From the NCBI GenBank assembly GCA_002479415.1, contig DLMZ01000026.1, positions 1 through 25,557 of the forward strand: a stretch of 25,557 nt of DNA, written 5' to 3'. How positions within the stretch are numbered: position 1 is the first letter of the stretch; the number at the start of each line of letters is the position of its first letter. The stretch is from Firmicutes bacterium UBA7523 (GTDB lineage: Bacteria > Bacillota > Dethiobacteria > Dethiobacterales > Dethiobacteraceae). The notes under the pieces are model-generated. The model ran no database searches and was not told the DNA's origin. It saw only the letters and a program-made list of their open reading frames with translations. Below, in pieces: positions 1 through 7,743 of this stretch. Position numbers and translations under genes: made by a program.

Positions 1-85
1 TGTGCGTCGAGGAGTGGAGACGATCGAGAACAAAGAGTAGCGCCGCTTATTGGCGCAACACATTGGATGAAAGGAGGGGACTTAT
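1..85 (+). other. Leader upstream of fusA with a small hairpin
   Basis: No reading frame here resembles the C-terminus of S7 (rpsG), the usual gene before fusA, so I treat it as spacer. GCGCC (40-44) and GGCGC (52-56) form a 5-bp GC-rich stem with a 7-base loop. No T-tract follows, so it is not an intrinsic terminator. An AAGGAGGGG ribosome binding site lies at 71-79, just before the fusA ATG. The only short frame, ending at the TAG at 38-40, is unrecognised. Confidence 0.5.
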
Positions 86-2161
86 ATGCCAAAAACAACT
101 CCCCTAGACAAAACAAGAAACATTGGGATTATGGCGCATATTGACGCCGGCAAAACTACTACCACAGAGCGTATTCTGTTTTATACAGGACGCGTTCATA
201 AGCTTGGTGAGGTTCATGACGGTGCTGCTACCATGGACTGGATGGTTCAGGAACAGGAGCGCGGAATTACGATTACATCTGCGGCAACTACTGCTTCATG
301 GCGTGATCATACTATCAATATCATTGACACACCCGGCCACGTTGATTTTACTGTAGAGGTTGAGCGCAGCTTGCGTGTTCTGGACGGCGCTGTAGGAGTT
401 TTTTGTGCTAAAGGTGGCGTAGAGCCTCAATCAGAAACAGTTTGGCGCCAGGCTGATAAATATGGTGTTCCAAGGATTGCGTATGTAAACAAAATGGATA
501 TAACAGGCGCAGATTTCTTTCGTGTACTGGAGTCCATGCGTCTTAGATTAAACGCAAATGTTGTCCCCATCCAAATCCCCATCGGTGTGGAAGAGAATTT
601 CAAAGGTATTATAGATTTAATCCGTATGAAATCAACACTCTATATCGATGATTTGGGCACGAACACTGATGAGAATGAAATCCCAGAGGAATTGCTGGAA
701 TTAGCTCAGGAATACAGAGAAAGACTGCTGGAGTCTATAGCAGATTTCGATGATGAGTTGATGAGCCGCTATCTTGACGGTGAAGAAATTGGTGAGGACG
801 AGATTAGGTCGGCACTGCGCAAGGCTACCGTAGCTGTTAAGGTGGTCCCTGTCATATGCGGTTCTTCCTATAAAAACAAAGGTGTTCAGCCTTTGCTGGA
901 TTCTGTAATTAATTACTTGCCTTCTCCCTTGGATTTGCCTCCCATGCGCGGATTAGTTCCTGGCACTGATGAAGAGGTTGTCAGAAACCCCGATGTAAAT
1001 GAGCCGTTTTCGGCCTTGGCCTTTAAGATTATGGGAGACCCTTATGTTGGCAAGCTCACATATATTCGAGTTTATTCCGGCACGATGGAAAGCGGTTCCT
1101 ATGTTTATAATTCGACTAAAGGTAAAAGGGAGCGGATTGGCCGGGTTTTACGCATGCATGCTAATCACCGGGAAGAGGTTAAAGAACTTTCCGCTGGCGA
1201 TATTGCTGCCATCGTTGGGTTAAAGAACACTACCACAGGTGATACGCTTTGTTTGGAATCAGATCCAATCCTGCTTGAAAACATATCTTTCCCCGAGCCA
1301 GTTATTGATGTGGCTATCGAGCCTAAGACTAAAGCAGACCAGGAAAAAATGTCTCTTTCGTTAAGCAAGCTCAGTGAAGAAGATCCTACCTTTAGAGCTC
1401 GTACTGACGAAGAAACAGGGCAGACTATTATTTCCGGCATGGGTGAATTGCACCTGGAGATAATTATTGACCGGTTGCTTAGGGAGTTTAAGGTAGGAGC
1501 TAATGTTGGTAAGCCGCAGGTTGCTTATAAAGAAACAATTAAAGGCACAACAAAGGCTGAGGGCAAATTTGTCCGCCAGTCCGGCGGCCGCGGCCAATAC
1601 GGTCACTGTTGGCTTGAGCTCGAACCACGCCAACCGGGTGAAGGGTATCTTTTCGAGAACAAAATCGTGGGCGGGGTGGTACCCAGAGAGTATGTTCCGG
1701 CCATTGATAACGGTGTAAAAGAAGCTATGAATAATGGCGTATTGGCCGGATATCCGGTCATAGATGTAAAGGTTACAGTGTATGACGGTTCCTATCATGA
1801 CGTGGATTCATCGGAAATGGCTTTTAAAGTCGCCGGTTCCATGGCGTTTAAAAACGGAGTTCTTAAAGCATCCCCCATTTTGCTGGAGCCTGTAATGAAG
1901 GTTGAGGTAACTATTCCTGAAGAATATATGGGCGATGTTATGGGTGATATTAACAGTAGGCGCGGTCGGATAGAAGGAATGGAGCCACGGATGGGCTCTC
2001 AGGTTATCCGTTCAAAAGTTCCCTTGTCTGAAATGTTTGGGTATGCTACCGAACTGCGCTCACGAACTCAGGGACGCGGCACCTACTCCATGGAGTTTGC
2101 TCATTATGAAGAAGTTCCAAAGAGTGTTGCCACCGAAATTATTGAGAAACAAAAAGGTTAA
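86..2161 (+). CDS. fusA: Translation elongation factor G
   Basis: EF-G is the GTPase that drives ribosomal translocation and, with RRF, ribosome recycling in the cytoplasm. The 691-residue length is normal for the family. The G domain shows G1 AHIDAGKT at residues 17-24, the switch I ERGITIT at about 58-64, G3 DTPGH at 81-85 and G4 NKMD at 135-138. Domains II-V follow, with the domain IV signature SGGRGQYGH near residues 500-508. The ATG is preceded by AAGGAGGGG at good spacing. It sits 32 bases before tuf, the usual str-operon arrangement. Nothing is truncated or unusual. Confidence 0.98.
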   Translation: MPKTTPLDKTRNIGIMAHIDAGKTTTTERILFYTGRVHKLGEVHDGAATMDWMVQEQERGITITSAATTASWRDHTINIIDTPGHVDFTVEVERSLRVLDGAVGVFCAKGGVEPQSETVWRQADKYGVPRIAYVNKMDITGADFFRVLESMRLRLNANVVPIQIPIGVEENFKGIIDLIRMKSTLYIDDLGTNTDENEIPEELLELAQEYRERLLESIADFDDELMSRYLDGEEIGEDEIRSALRKATVAVKVVPVICGSSYKNKGVQPLLDSVINYLPSPLDLPPMRGLVPGTDEEVVRNPDVNEPFSALAFKIMGDPYVGKLTYIRVYSGTMESGSYVYNSTKGKRERIGRVLRMHANHREEVKELSAGDIAAIVGLKNTTTGDTLCLESDPILLENISFPEPVIDVAIEPKTKADQEKMSLSLSKLSEEDPTFRARTDEETGQTIISGMGELHLEIIIDRLLREFKVGANVGKPQVAYKETIKGTTKAEGKFVRQSGGRGQYGHCWLELEPRQPGEGYLFENKIVGGVVPREYVPAIDNGVKEAMNNGVLAGYPVIDVKVTVYDGSYHDVDSSEMAFKVAGSMAFKNGVLKASPILLEPVMKVEVTIPEEYMGDVMGDINSRRGRIEGMEPRMGSQVIRSKVPLSEMFGYATELRSRTQGRGTYSMEFAHYEEVPKSVATEIIEKQKG

Positions 2162-2193
2162 TTCTAACTGTCTAAATTTAAGGAGGTTTTAGC

Positions 2194-3396
2194 ATGGCAA
2201 AGCAAAAGTTTGAAAGAACCAAACCCCACGTTAACGTAGGCACTATCGGTCACGTTGACCACGGCAAAACGACATTGACTGCAGCGATTACAACATGTCT
2301 CGCCGCATCAGGATTTGCAAAAAAGACTGCTTTTGATGAAATTGACAAAGCTCCCGAAGAAAAGGAGCGCGGTATTACTATTTCTACAGCCCACGTGGAA
2401 TATGAGACTGAAACTCGTCACTATGCCCACGTTGACTGCCCTGGTCACGCCGACTATGTTAAAAACATGATTACCGGTGCTGCACAGATGGACGGAGCTA
2501 TCTTAGTTGTGTCTGCTGCCGACGGTCCCATGCCCCAGACTCGTGAGCATATCCTGCTTGCCCGTCAGGTTGGCGTGCCTCACATTGTTGTTTTCATGAA
2601 CAAAGCAGACATGGTTGATGACCCCGAGCTGCTTGAGCTTGTTGAAATGGAAATTCGCGATTTGCTTAGCGAATATGAATTCCCCGGTGATGATATTCCT
2701 GTAGTTGTGGGTTCCGGCTTAAAGGCTCTTGAGCATGGCTGCGGTTCCCGTGACTGCCCTGACTGCAAAGTAATCTGGGAGCTGATGGACGCTGTAGATG
2801 AGTATATTCCCACTCCCGAGCGTGACCGTGACAAGCCCTTCTTGATGCCGGTTGAAGACGTGTTCACCATTACCGGCCGCGGTACAGTTGCTACCGGTCG
2901 TGTAGAGCGTGGAGTCGTTAAGGTTCAAGAAGAAGTTGAAATTGTCGGTTTTGCCGAGAAGCCCCGCAAGACAGTTGTTACCGGAGTTGAAATGTTCCGT
3001 AAGATTATGGACTTTGCAGAAGCCGGCGACAACATTGGCGCGTTGCTTCGCGGTGTTGACCGTGAAGAGATTGAACGCGGTCAAGTTTTGGCTAAGCCAG
3101 GCTCCATTAAGCCGCATACTACCTTTATGGCAGAGGTATACGTGCTGAAGAAGGAAGAAGGCGGCCGTCACACTCCGTTTTTCCAGGGCTATCGTCCCCA
3201 GTTCTACCTGCGGACTACCGATGTTACCGGAGTTATCACATTGCCCGAGGGTGTAGAAATGATTATGCCCGGAGACAACGTGCAAATGAAAATTGAGCTG
3301 ATTACACCAATCGCTATCGAAGAAGGCTTGCGTTTCGCTATTCGTGAAGGCGGTCGTACAGTAGGCGCCGGTGTTGTAACTTCAATTATTGCGTAA
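2194..3396 (+). CDS. tuf: Translation elongation factor Tu
   Basis: EF-Tu delivers aminoacyl-tRNA to the ribosomal A site as a GTP complex. The protein has 400 residues: G1 GHVDHGKT at 19-26, ERGITI at 58-63, G3 DCPGH at 81-85, G4 NKAD at 136-139, then beta-barrel domains II and III ending in the conserved GGRTVGAGVV. The G domain holds a short cysteine patch, GCGSRDCPDC, with Cys183, Cys188 and Cys191, absent from E. coli EF-Tu; similar insertions are known in some Clostridia. The ribosome binding site is AAGGAGGT at the usual distance. It is one of the most highly expressed genes in any bacterium. A structured spacer, not a simple terminator, separates it from rpsJ. Confidence 0.98.
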   Translation: MAKQKFERTKPHVNVGTIGHVDHGKTTLTAAITTCLAASGFAKKTAFDEIDKAPEEKERGITISTAHVEYETETRHYAHVDCPGHADYVKNMITGAAQMDGAILVVSAADGPMPQTREHILLARQVGVPHIVVFMNKADMVDDPELLELVEMEIRDLLSEYEFPGDDIPVVVGSGLKALEHGCGSRDCPDCKVIWELMDAVDEYIPTPERDRDKPFLMPVEDVFTITGRGTVATGRVERGVVKVQEEVEIVGFAEKPRKTVVTGVEMFRKIMDFAEAGDNIGALLRGVDREEIERGQVLAKPGSIKPHTTFMAEVYVLKKEEGGRHTPFFQGYRPQFYLRTTDVTGVITLPEGVEMIMPGDNVQMKIELITPIAIEEGLRFAIREGGRTVGAGVVTSIIA

Positions 3397-3544
3397 TAAT
3401 TTAGTTAATTCTATGCATTGTTTGGGCTTTTAAGAAGTCTTCATGAGCCTGAACCAACAATGAAGCAAAAGGTTGCCTGTCTTTAAGCCAGGGGAATTTT
3501 TGCTGAGTAGTCTGTTAGAATCAGACGAAAAAGGAGGTAAAAGC
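3397..3544 (+). promoter_or_regulatory. Structured leader between tuf and rpsJ
   Basis: This 148-base spacer is the longest within the fusA-rplQ run. Three stem-loops can be drawn: (1) CATTGTT (3416-3422) with AACAATG (3456-3462), enclosing GGGCT (3424-3428) with AGCCT (3446-3450); (2) CCTG (3476-3479) with CAGG (3489-3492), followed by five T at 3497-3501; (3) GTCTG (3510-3514) with CAGAC (3522-3526), just before the rpsJ ribosome binding site. The second could act as a weak attenuator. TGTTAGAAT at 3513-3521 looks like an extended -10 box but has no -35 partner. The role is inferred; S10-operon leaders are regulatory in some bacteria. Confidence 0.45.
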
Positions 3545-3853
3545 ATGGCAAAGCAAAAGATACGTATTCGCCTTAAGGCGTTCGATCATCAGATTTTAGA
3601 CCAGTCGTCCGGCAAGATTGTGGAGACTGCAAAGAGGACTGGAGCAACCGTTTCCGGCCCAATCCCTCTGCCGACGGAAAAAAATGTTTATACTGTTATT
3701 CGGGCACCTCATAAATACAAGGACTCCCGTGAACAGTTTGAAATGCGGACGCATAAACGGTTGATCGATATTCTTGAGCCGACACCGAAAACCATTGATG
3801 CTTTAATGCGTCTCGATCTTCCTGCCGGCGTGGATATTGAAATCAAACTGTAA
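3545..3853 (+). CDS. rpsJ: 30S ribosomal protein S10 (NusE)
   Basis: S10 is a 30S head protein that also acts as NusE with NusB in transcription antitermination. The product has 102 residues, the family norm, with the typical RIRLKAFDHQILD start and the SGPIPLPT and RTHKRLIDI blocks. The frame stays open upstream to an ATG at 3473, but that start would add 24 unrelated residues. ATG 3545 lies six bases after AAGGAGGT (3531-3538) and gives the conserved N-terminus, so I chose it. It is the first gene of the S10 cluster and lies 38 bases before rplC. Confidence 0.97.
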   Translation: MAKQKIRIRLKAFDHQILDQSSGKIVETAKRTGATVSGPIPLPTEKNVYTVIRAPHKYKDSREQFEMRTHKRLIDILEPTPKTIDALMRLDLPAGVDIEIKL

Positions 3854-3891
3854 GAATAATGGGAAGAGCAGTTTAAGGAGGTGCAAAACAC

Positions 3892-4524
3892 GTGCAAAAA
3901 GCAATCTTAGGCAAAAAACTTGGCATGACCCAGATTTTTACCGAAACAGGGCAAGTTATTCCTGTAACGGTTGTTGAGGCGGGTCCGTGCGTTATCGTTC
4001 AAAAAAAGACTATAGAAGCCGACGGTTATGAAGCAATTCAAGTCGGGTTTGCTGCTATCAAAGATAATAAGATTACTAAGCCCATGGCCGGACATTTTGG
4101 TAAGGCCGGACTTAAAGCGAAAAAGTATGTTCGTGAATTCCGTTTGGAAGATACGGCTGCATATGAGGTTGGTCAGGAGATAAAAGCAGACGTCTTTGCC
4201 GAAGGGGAATGGGTTGATGTGACCGGTGTTTCCCGTGGTAAAGGGTTTGCAGGCAGCATTAAGCGTCACGGCCAAAGCCGCGGACCGACAACACACGGTT
4301 CTCATTACCACAGAGGTCCAGGTTCCATGGGTGCTGTTGACGCAGCCCGCGTATTTAAAGGCAAAAAGCTTCCCGGTCGTATGGGCGGAGACAAAATTAC
4401 TGTTCAAAGGCTCCAGGTTGTAAGGGTAGATGCAGATCGCAACCTGCTGCTCATTCGTGGCGCTGTACCAGGTGCCCGCGGAGGTTTGTTAACAGTAAAA
4501 GATTCGGAAAAAGCAGTAAAATAG
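3892..4524 (+). CDS. rplC: 50S ribosomal protein L3
   Basis: L3 is an early assembly protein of the 50S subunit that reaches the peptidyl transferase centre. The 210-residue product starts at GTG with AAGGAGGT at 3875-3882 upstream. The N-terminal ILGKKLGMTQIF and the central loop GSHYHRGPGSMGAV are diagnostic. The C-terminus RGAVPGARGGLL is intact. It is followed by an unusual 98-base spacer before rplD, although the two genes are usually almost adjacent. Confidence 0.97.
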   Translation: MQKAILGKKLGMTQIFTETGQVIPVTVVEAGPCVIVQKKTIEADGYEAIQVGFAAIKDNKITKPMAGHFGKAGLKAKKYVREFRLEDTAAYEVGQEIKADVFAEGEWVDVTGVSRGKGFAGSIKRHGQSRGPTTHGSHYHRGPGSMGAVDAARVFKGKKLPGRMGGDKITVQRLQVVRVDADRNLLLIRGAVPGARGGLLTVKDSEKAVK

Positions 4525-4600
4525 CAGTCAGAAGTCAGAGGAAAGAACAGCAGCCGGACAGGAGTATGACTCTGATGTCCGACTTTAGACTCTGACCTCC
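4525..4600 (+). repeat. Palindromic heptamer-rich element between rplC and rplD
   Basis: The spacer starts with two tandem AGTCAGA units (4526-4532, 4533-4539). GTCAGAG (4534-4540) pairs with CTCTGAC (4590-4596). Inside it, CGGACA (4555-4560) pairs with TGTCCG (4576-4581), and inside that GAGT (4562-4565) pairs with ACTC (4569-4572) around ATG. GACTCTGA occurs twice in direct orientation (4568-4575 and 4588-4595). This nested dyad built from degenerate GTCAGA-like units looks like a small dispersed intergenic repeat. No copy of the whole element was noticed elsewhere in the window, so its dispersed nature is inference. Confidence 0.5.
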
Positions 4601-4615
4601 AGTATAGAAAGGAGG
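4595..4615 (+). promoter_or_regulatory. Anti-SD/SD hairpin before rplD
   Basis: CCTCC at 4596-4600 is complementary to the rplD ribosome binding site GGAGG at 4611-4615, with a 10-base loop. The same block, ACCTCCAGTA followed by GAAAGGAGG with only two bases differing between them, recurs before rplN at 8645-8665. The pairing could limit translation initiation on rplD. Function is inferred from complementarity only. Confidence 0.4.
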
Positions 4616-4622
4616 ATTTGGG

Positions 4623-5249
4623 ATGCCGAAGTTAGCTTTATATAACACACAAGGCGAGCAGGTTGGGGATATAGAATTATCTGATTCTGTTTTCGCGGTG
4701 AAAGTAAATAAAGCATTATTGCACCAGGCTGTATTGGCTTACCAAGCCAATCAGAGACTGGGCACTGCTTCTGTAAAAGATCGCAGCGAAGTTAGCGGCG
4801 GCGGACGGAAGCCCTGGCGTCAAAAAGGGACCGGACGTGCTAGACACGGTTCTACCCGCTCACCTATTTGGAAGGGCGGCGGAATTACTTTCGGACCAAA
4901 AGGCCGCATCTATAAAGCAGTTATGCCGAAAAAAATGAGACAGTCGGCGCTGAAATCGGCTCTTTCAAGCAAGGTGGAAAATGGTTCTCTGATAGTGCTT
5001 GACGAACTGAAAATGGCTGGTCCAAGAACAAAAGAAATGGTTAGCATTCTGTCGAGCCTGAAGACTGGCCGTAAAGTGCTGATTGTCATTGACTCTCCGC
5101 AGGAAAGCGTTATAAAGTCGGCGCGCAATATTCCCGGAGTGAAAACGTTAAATGCCGGACAGTTGAATGTTTACGACATTCTTGACACCGACAACCTGGT
5201 GATTACACGGGATGCTGTGGCTCAGGTAGAGGAGGTATTTGCTCAATGA
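4623..5249 (+). CDS. rplD: 50S ribosomal protein L4
   Basis: L4 lines the peptide exit tunnel of the 50S subunit and in some bacteria represses its own operon. The product has 208 residues. The extended tunnel loop is clear: GGGRKPWRQKGTGRARHGS near residues 60-78, followed by PIWKGGG and FGPKGR. The ATG follows AAAGGAGG at 4608-4615. The 3' end overlaps rplW by four bases (ATGA), which suggests coupled translation. The preceding palindromic spacer and SD-complementary CCTCC make this a candidate regulated start. Confidence 0.97.
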   Translation: MPKLALYNTQGEQVGDIELSDSVFAVKVNKALLHQAVLAYQANQRLGTASVKDRSEVSGGGRKPWRQKGTGRARHGSTRSPIWKGGGITFGPKGRIYKAVMPKKMRQSALKSALSSKVENGSLIVLDELKMAGPRTKEMVSILSSLKTGRKVLIVIDSPQESVIKSARNIPGVKTLNAGQLNVYDILDTDNLVITRDAVAQVEEVFAQ

Positions 5250-5539
5250 CGCGTGACGCCAGAGATATTATTAAAAAACCGTTGGTTACAGAAAAATCAA
5301 CTTTAATGATGGAGCAGGGAAAATATTCATTTGAGGTTGATACAAAGGCCAACAAGGTAGAAATCAAAAAAGCAGTGGAAGAACTATTTAAGGTTAAAGT
5401 TAAGAGCGTAAATACCATTAACGTTACAGGCAAGATGAAGCGTATGGGTGCGTTCGTCGGCCGCCGTCCAAGCTGGAAGAAGGCCATTGTCACCTTGGAA
5501 GAAGGCAGCAAGCCCATCGAAATCTTCGAAGGGTTATAA
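5246..5539 (+). CDS. rplW: 50S ribosomal protein L23
   Basis: L23 sits at the exit of the nascent peptide tunnel and docks trigger factor and SRP. The 97-residue product is standard length, with the family start RDIIKKPLVTEKST and the C-terminal block GRRPSWKKAIVTL, followed by EEGSKPIEIFEGL. The start ATG overlaps the rplD stop as ATGA, and GAGGAGGT lies just upstream inside rplD. Its TAA lies within the perfect palindrome GGGTTATAACCC at 5531-5542, probably by chance. Confidence 0.97.
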   Translation: MTRDARDIIKKPLVTEKSTLMMEQGKYSFEVDTKANKVEIKKAVEELFKVKVKSVNTINVTGKMKRMGAFVGRRPSWKKAIVTLEEGSKPIEIFEGL

Positions 5540-5563
5540 CCCAGGAAGGAGGGAGATATATAA

Positions 5564-6394
5564 ATGGCAATTAAAAAATTTGTTCCCACCTCTCCGGGAC
5601 GTCGTTTTATGACCGTGCGGTCGTTTGATGAAATCACTACAACAGAGCCTGAGAAATCTTTGCTGGAGCCGTTGAAGAAAAAAGCGGGCCGCAACGCGCA
5701 GGGCAGAATCACCGTACGTCATCAGGGAGGCGGACACAAACGCAAGTATCGGGTCATTGACTTTAAACGGGATAAAGATGGTGTGCCTGCAAAAGTAGCA
5801 ACTATCGAATATGATCCAAATCGTTCAGCCAACATTGCACTGCTCCATTATGCTGATGGTGAAAAGCGTTATATACTCGCACCTGTCGGCGTTACTGTGG
5901 GAACGGAAATTATTTCCGGCGAAACCGCAGATATTAAACCCGGTAATTCTATGCAGCTAAAATTAATTCCTGTAGGTACACTTATTCATAATATTGAGCT
6001 TAAAGTTGGTAAAGGTGCTCAGATGGTTCGTTCCGCTGGTGCCTCGGCTCAGCTGATGGCTAAGGAAGGCAAGTACGCACATGTGCGGCTGCCATCCGGC
6101 GAAGTTCGTTTGATATCTCAGGAGTGTAAAGCTACAATCGGCCAGGTTGGCAACTTGGAACATGAGAACATTACCATCGGTAAAGCAGGCCGCTCACGCT
6201 GGCTGGGCAAGCGCCCCACAGTTCGCGGTGTTGTTATGAACCCTTGTGACCATCCGCACGGCGGTGGTGAAGGCAAAGCGCCAATCGGTCGTAAAAGTCC
6301 GGTTACTCCCTGGGGTAAACCGACACTCGGTTACAAAACCAGGCAGAAAAATAAAAAGTCCGACCAGTTTATAGCTAAGCGTCGGAATAAGTAA
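5564..6394 (+). CDS. rplB: 50S ribosomal protein L2
   Basis: L2 is a large 50S protein needed for subunit association and peptidyl transferase activity. The product has 276 residues, as expected. It has the N-terminal VRSFDEITTTEPEKSLL, the RNA-binding core GRITVRHQGGGHKRKYR and the near-invariant C-terminal NPCDHPHGGGEG, whose histidine lies near the catalytic centre. AAGGAGGG at 5546-5553 precedes the ATG by about ten bases. Spacing to rpsS is 25 bases. Confidence 0.98.
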   Translation: MAIKKFVPTSPGRRFMTVRSFDEITTTEPEKSLLEPLKKKAGRNAQGRITVRHQGGGHKRKYRVIDFKRDKDGVPAKVATIEYDPNRSANIALLHYADGEKRYILAPVGVTVGTEIISGETADIKPGNSMQLKLIPVGTLIHNIELKVGKGAQMVRSAGASAQLMAKEGKYAHVRLPSGEVRLISQECKATIGQVGNLEHENITIGKAGRSRWLGKRPTVRGVVMNPCDHPHGGGEGKAPIGRKSPVTPWGKPTLGYKTRQKNKKSDQFIAKRRNK

Positions 6395-6419
6395 GCGTTA
6401 GGAAGGAGGTCGTCAAGAC

Positions 6420-6704
6420 TTGTCCAGGTCTCTGAAAAAAGGCCCCTATATTGATGCCAAGCTGTTGGCTAGAGTCCAGCAGATGAATGACAAGAACGAG
6501 AAAAAAGTAATTAAAACCTGGTCACGCCGTTCCACTATTTTCCCCGAAATGGTAGGCCATACGTTAGCGGTTCATGACGGGAGAAAGCATGTGCCCGTAT
6601 ATGTCTCCGAAGATATGGTTGGCCATAAGCTCGGTGAATTTGCTCCGACCCGCACATACCGCGGACACGGTGGCCATACGGAACGGTCCACATCGTTGAA
6701 ATAA
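6420..6704 (+). CDS. rpsS: 30S ribosomal protein S19
   Basis: S19 lies in the 30S head and contacts tRNA and S13. The product has 94 residues with the family start SRSLKKGPYID and the conserved EFAPTRTYRGHGGH tail. Translation starts at TTG 6420, nine bases after AAGGAGGT (6403-6410). No in-frame ATG or GTG would preserve the conserved N-terminus. The stop TAA (6702-6704) overlaps the ribosome binding site of rplV. Confidence 0.96.
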   Translation: MSRSLKKGPYIDAKLLARVQQMNDKNEKKVIKTWSRRSTIFPEMVGHTLAVHDGRKHVPVYVSEDMVGHKLGEFAPTRTYRGHGGHTERSTSLK

Positions 6705-6716
6705 GGAGGGATTACC

Positions 6717-7055
6717 GTGGAAGCAAAAGCAACAGCTAAGTATATCAGGATGTCACCGCGGAAGGCCCGCCTTGTGGCTGACCAGATACGCGGCAGAAAT
6801 GCTCAGGAAGCACTGAGCATCCTGAAGTTTATACCAAACCGGCCGGCGGAGCCGATTTACAAAGTGCTTCATTCCGCCATGGCTAACGCCGAAAACAATT
6901 TTGAGATGAACCGTGATGAGCTTTATGTGGCACAGATTTTTGTGGACCAAGGGCCGGTACTAAAGCGTTTTCGCCCCCGTGCACGCGGCATGGCAAGCAA
7001 AATCCGTAAGCCCACCAGTCATATCACCATCATTCTCAAGCAAAGGGAGGGATAA
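6717..7055 (+). CDS. rplV: 50S ribosomal protein L22
   Basis: L22 has a long beta-hairpin lining the peptide exit tunnel and is a known site of macrolide resistance changes. The 112-residue product starts at GTG after AAGGAGGG (6703-6710). It has the N-terminal AKYIRMSPRKARLVAD and the hairpin VDQGPVLKRFRPRARGMASKI with its normal length. rpsC starts five bases after its stop. Confidence 0.97.
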   Translation: MEAKATAKYIRMSPRKARLVADQIRGRNAQEALSILKFIPNRPAEPIYKVLHSAMANAENNFEMNRDELYVAQIFVDQGPVLKRFRPRARGMASKIRKPTSHITIILKQREG

Positions 7056-7059
7056 GTCT

Positions 7060-7743
7060 GTGGGTCAAAAGGTAAGCCCGGTTGGCTTTAGGCTCGGTGT
7101 AATCCGAGATTGGGATGCCAAATGGTACGCCGATAAAAACTATGCGGACCTTCTCCACGAAGATATGAAGATCCGCAATGCGATTGCCAAGAACTTAAAT
7201 AATGCCTCCGTTTCTCGTGTGGAAATTGAAAGGGTTGCTAACCGCATTCGTATTTCTATCCACACTGCGAAACCAGGAATTGTTATTGGCAAAGGCGGCT
7301 CAGGCATAGAGGAGCTGCGTAAGAAGCTCGAAAAGCTGACTGACAACAAGCAAGTACACATTAACATCATAGAAATTAAAAATGCAGAATTAGATGCTAC
7401 ACTTGTAGCAGAAAACATTGCTGCTCAATTAACAAAGCGTATCGCTTTCCGTCGTGCGCTGAAGCAATCTGTTTTCCGCACTATGCGGGCAGGTGCTAAA
7501 GGTGTGAAAGTGATGATTAGCGGCCGCTTGGGCGGCGCAGAAATTGCTCGTACGGAATCATACCATGAGGGGACTGTTCCTCTACAGACTTTACGCGCCA
7601 ATATCGATTACGGATTTGTGGAAGCACATACAACCTATGGTCGTATCGGCATTAAGGTTTGGATTTATAAAGGGGAGGTTCTTCCGACTAAGCAGGTTAA
7701 AACGGGAGGAGGTAACCCGAATGCTAATCCCAAAAAGAGTTAA
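7060..7743 (+). CDS. rpsC: 30S ribosomal protein S3
   Basis: S3 forms part of the mRNA entry channel and helicase activity of the 30S subunit. I place the start at GTG 7060, giving 227 residues beginning MGQKVSPVGFRLG; GGGAGG at 7045-7050 precedes it. The frame is open further upstream to 6979, but that would overlap rplV heavily and add residues foreign to the family. The KH domain motif is GKGGSGIEELRKKLEK around residues 73-88. The C-terminal domain has RAGAKGVKVMISGRLGGAEI. Its last 23 bases overlap rplP. Confidence 0.97.
   Translation: MGQKVSPVGFRLGVIRDWDAKWYADKNYADLLHEDMKIRNAIAKNLNNASVSRVEIERVANRIRISIHTAKPGIVIGKGGSGIEELRKKLEKLTDNKQVHINIIEIKNAELDATLVAENIAAQLTKRIAFRRALKQSVFRTMRAGAKGVKVMISGRLGGAEIARTESYHEGTVPLQTLRANIDYGFVEAHTTYGRIGIKVWIYKGEVLPTKQVKTGGGNPNANPKKS
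7703..7719 (+). promoter_or_regulatory. Hairpin presenting the rplP ribosome binding site
   Basis: CGGG (7703-7706) can pair with CCCG (7716-7719), leaving the SD AGGAGGT in the nine-base loop immediately before the rplP ATG at 7721. The element lies inside the 3' end of rpsC. It is short and could be chance; if it forms, it would expose rather than hide the SD. Confidence 0.25.

Noticed and set aside
1..40. Possible C-terminus of S7 (rpsG) at the window start
   Set aside because: None of the three frames resembles the conserved S7 C-terminus.
2719..3285. Long open frame on the minus strand opposite tuf (188 codons)
   Set aside because: It is fully antisense to a strongly conserved gene, has no ribosome binding site of note and no recognisable product; similar antisense frames oppose fusA (1361-1798) and rpsE (11548-12219).
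3473..3544. Upstream extension of rpsJ from ATG 3473
   Set aside because: The extra residues do not belong to the S10 family and the region is structured leader; ATG 3545 has the proper SD.
5531..5542. Perfect 12-base palindrome GGGTTATAACCC at the rplW stop
   Set aside because: It has no loop for an RNA hairpin, is short and includes constrained codons; chance is sufficient.
6979..7059. Upstream extension of rpsC into rplV
   Set aside because: It would overlap the conserved C-terminus of L22 in another frame; GTG 7060 gives the normal S3 start.
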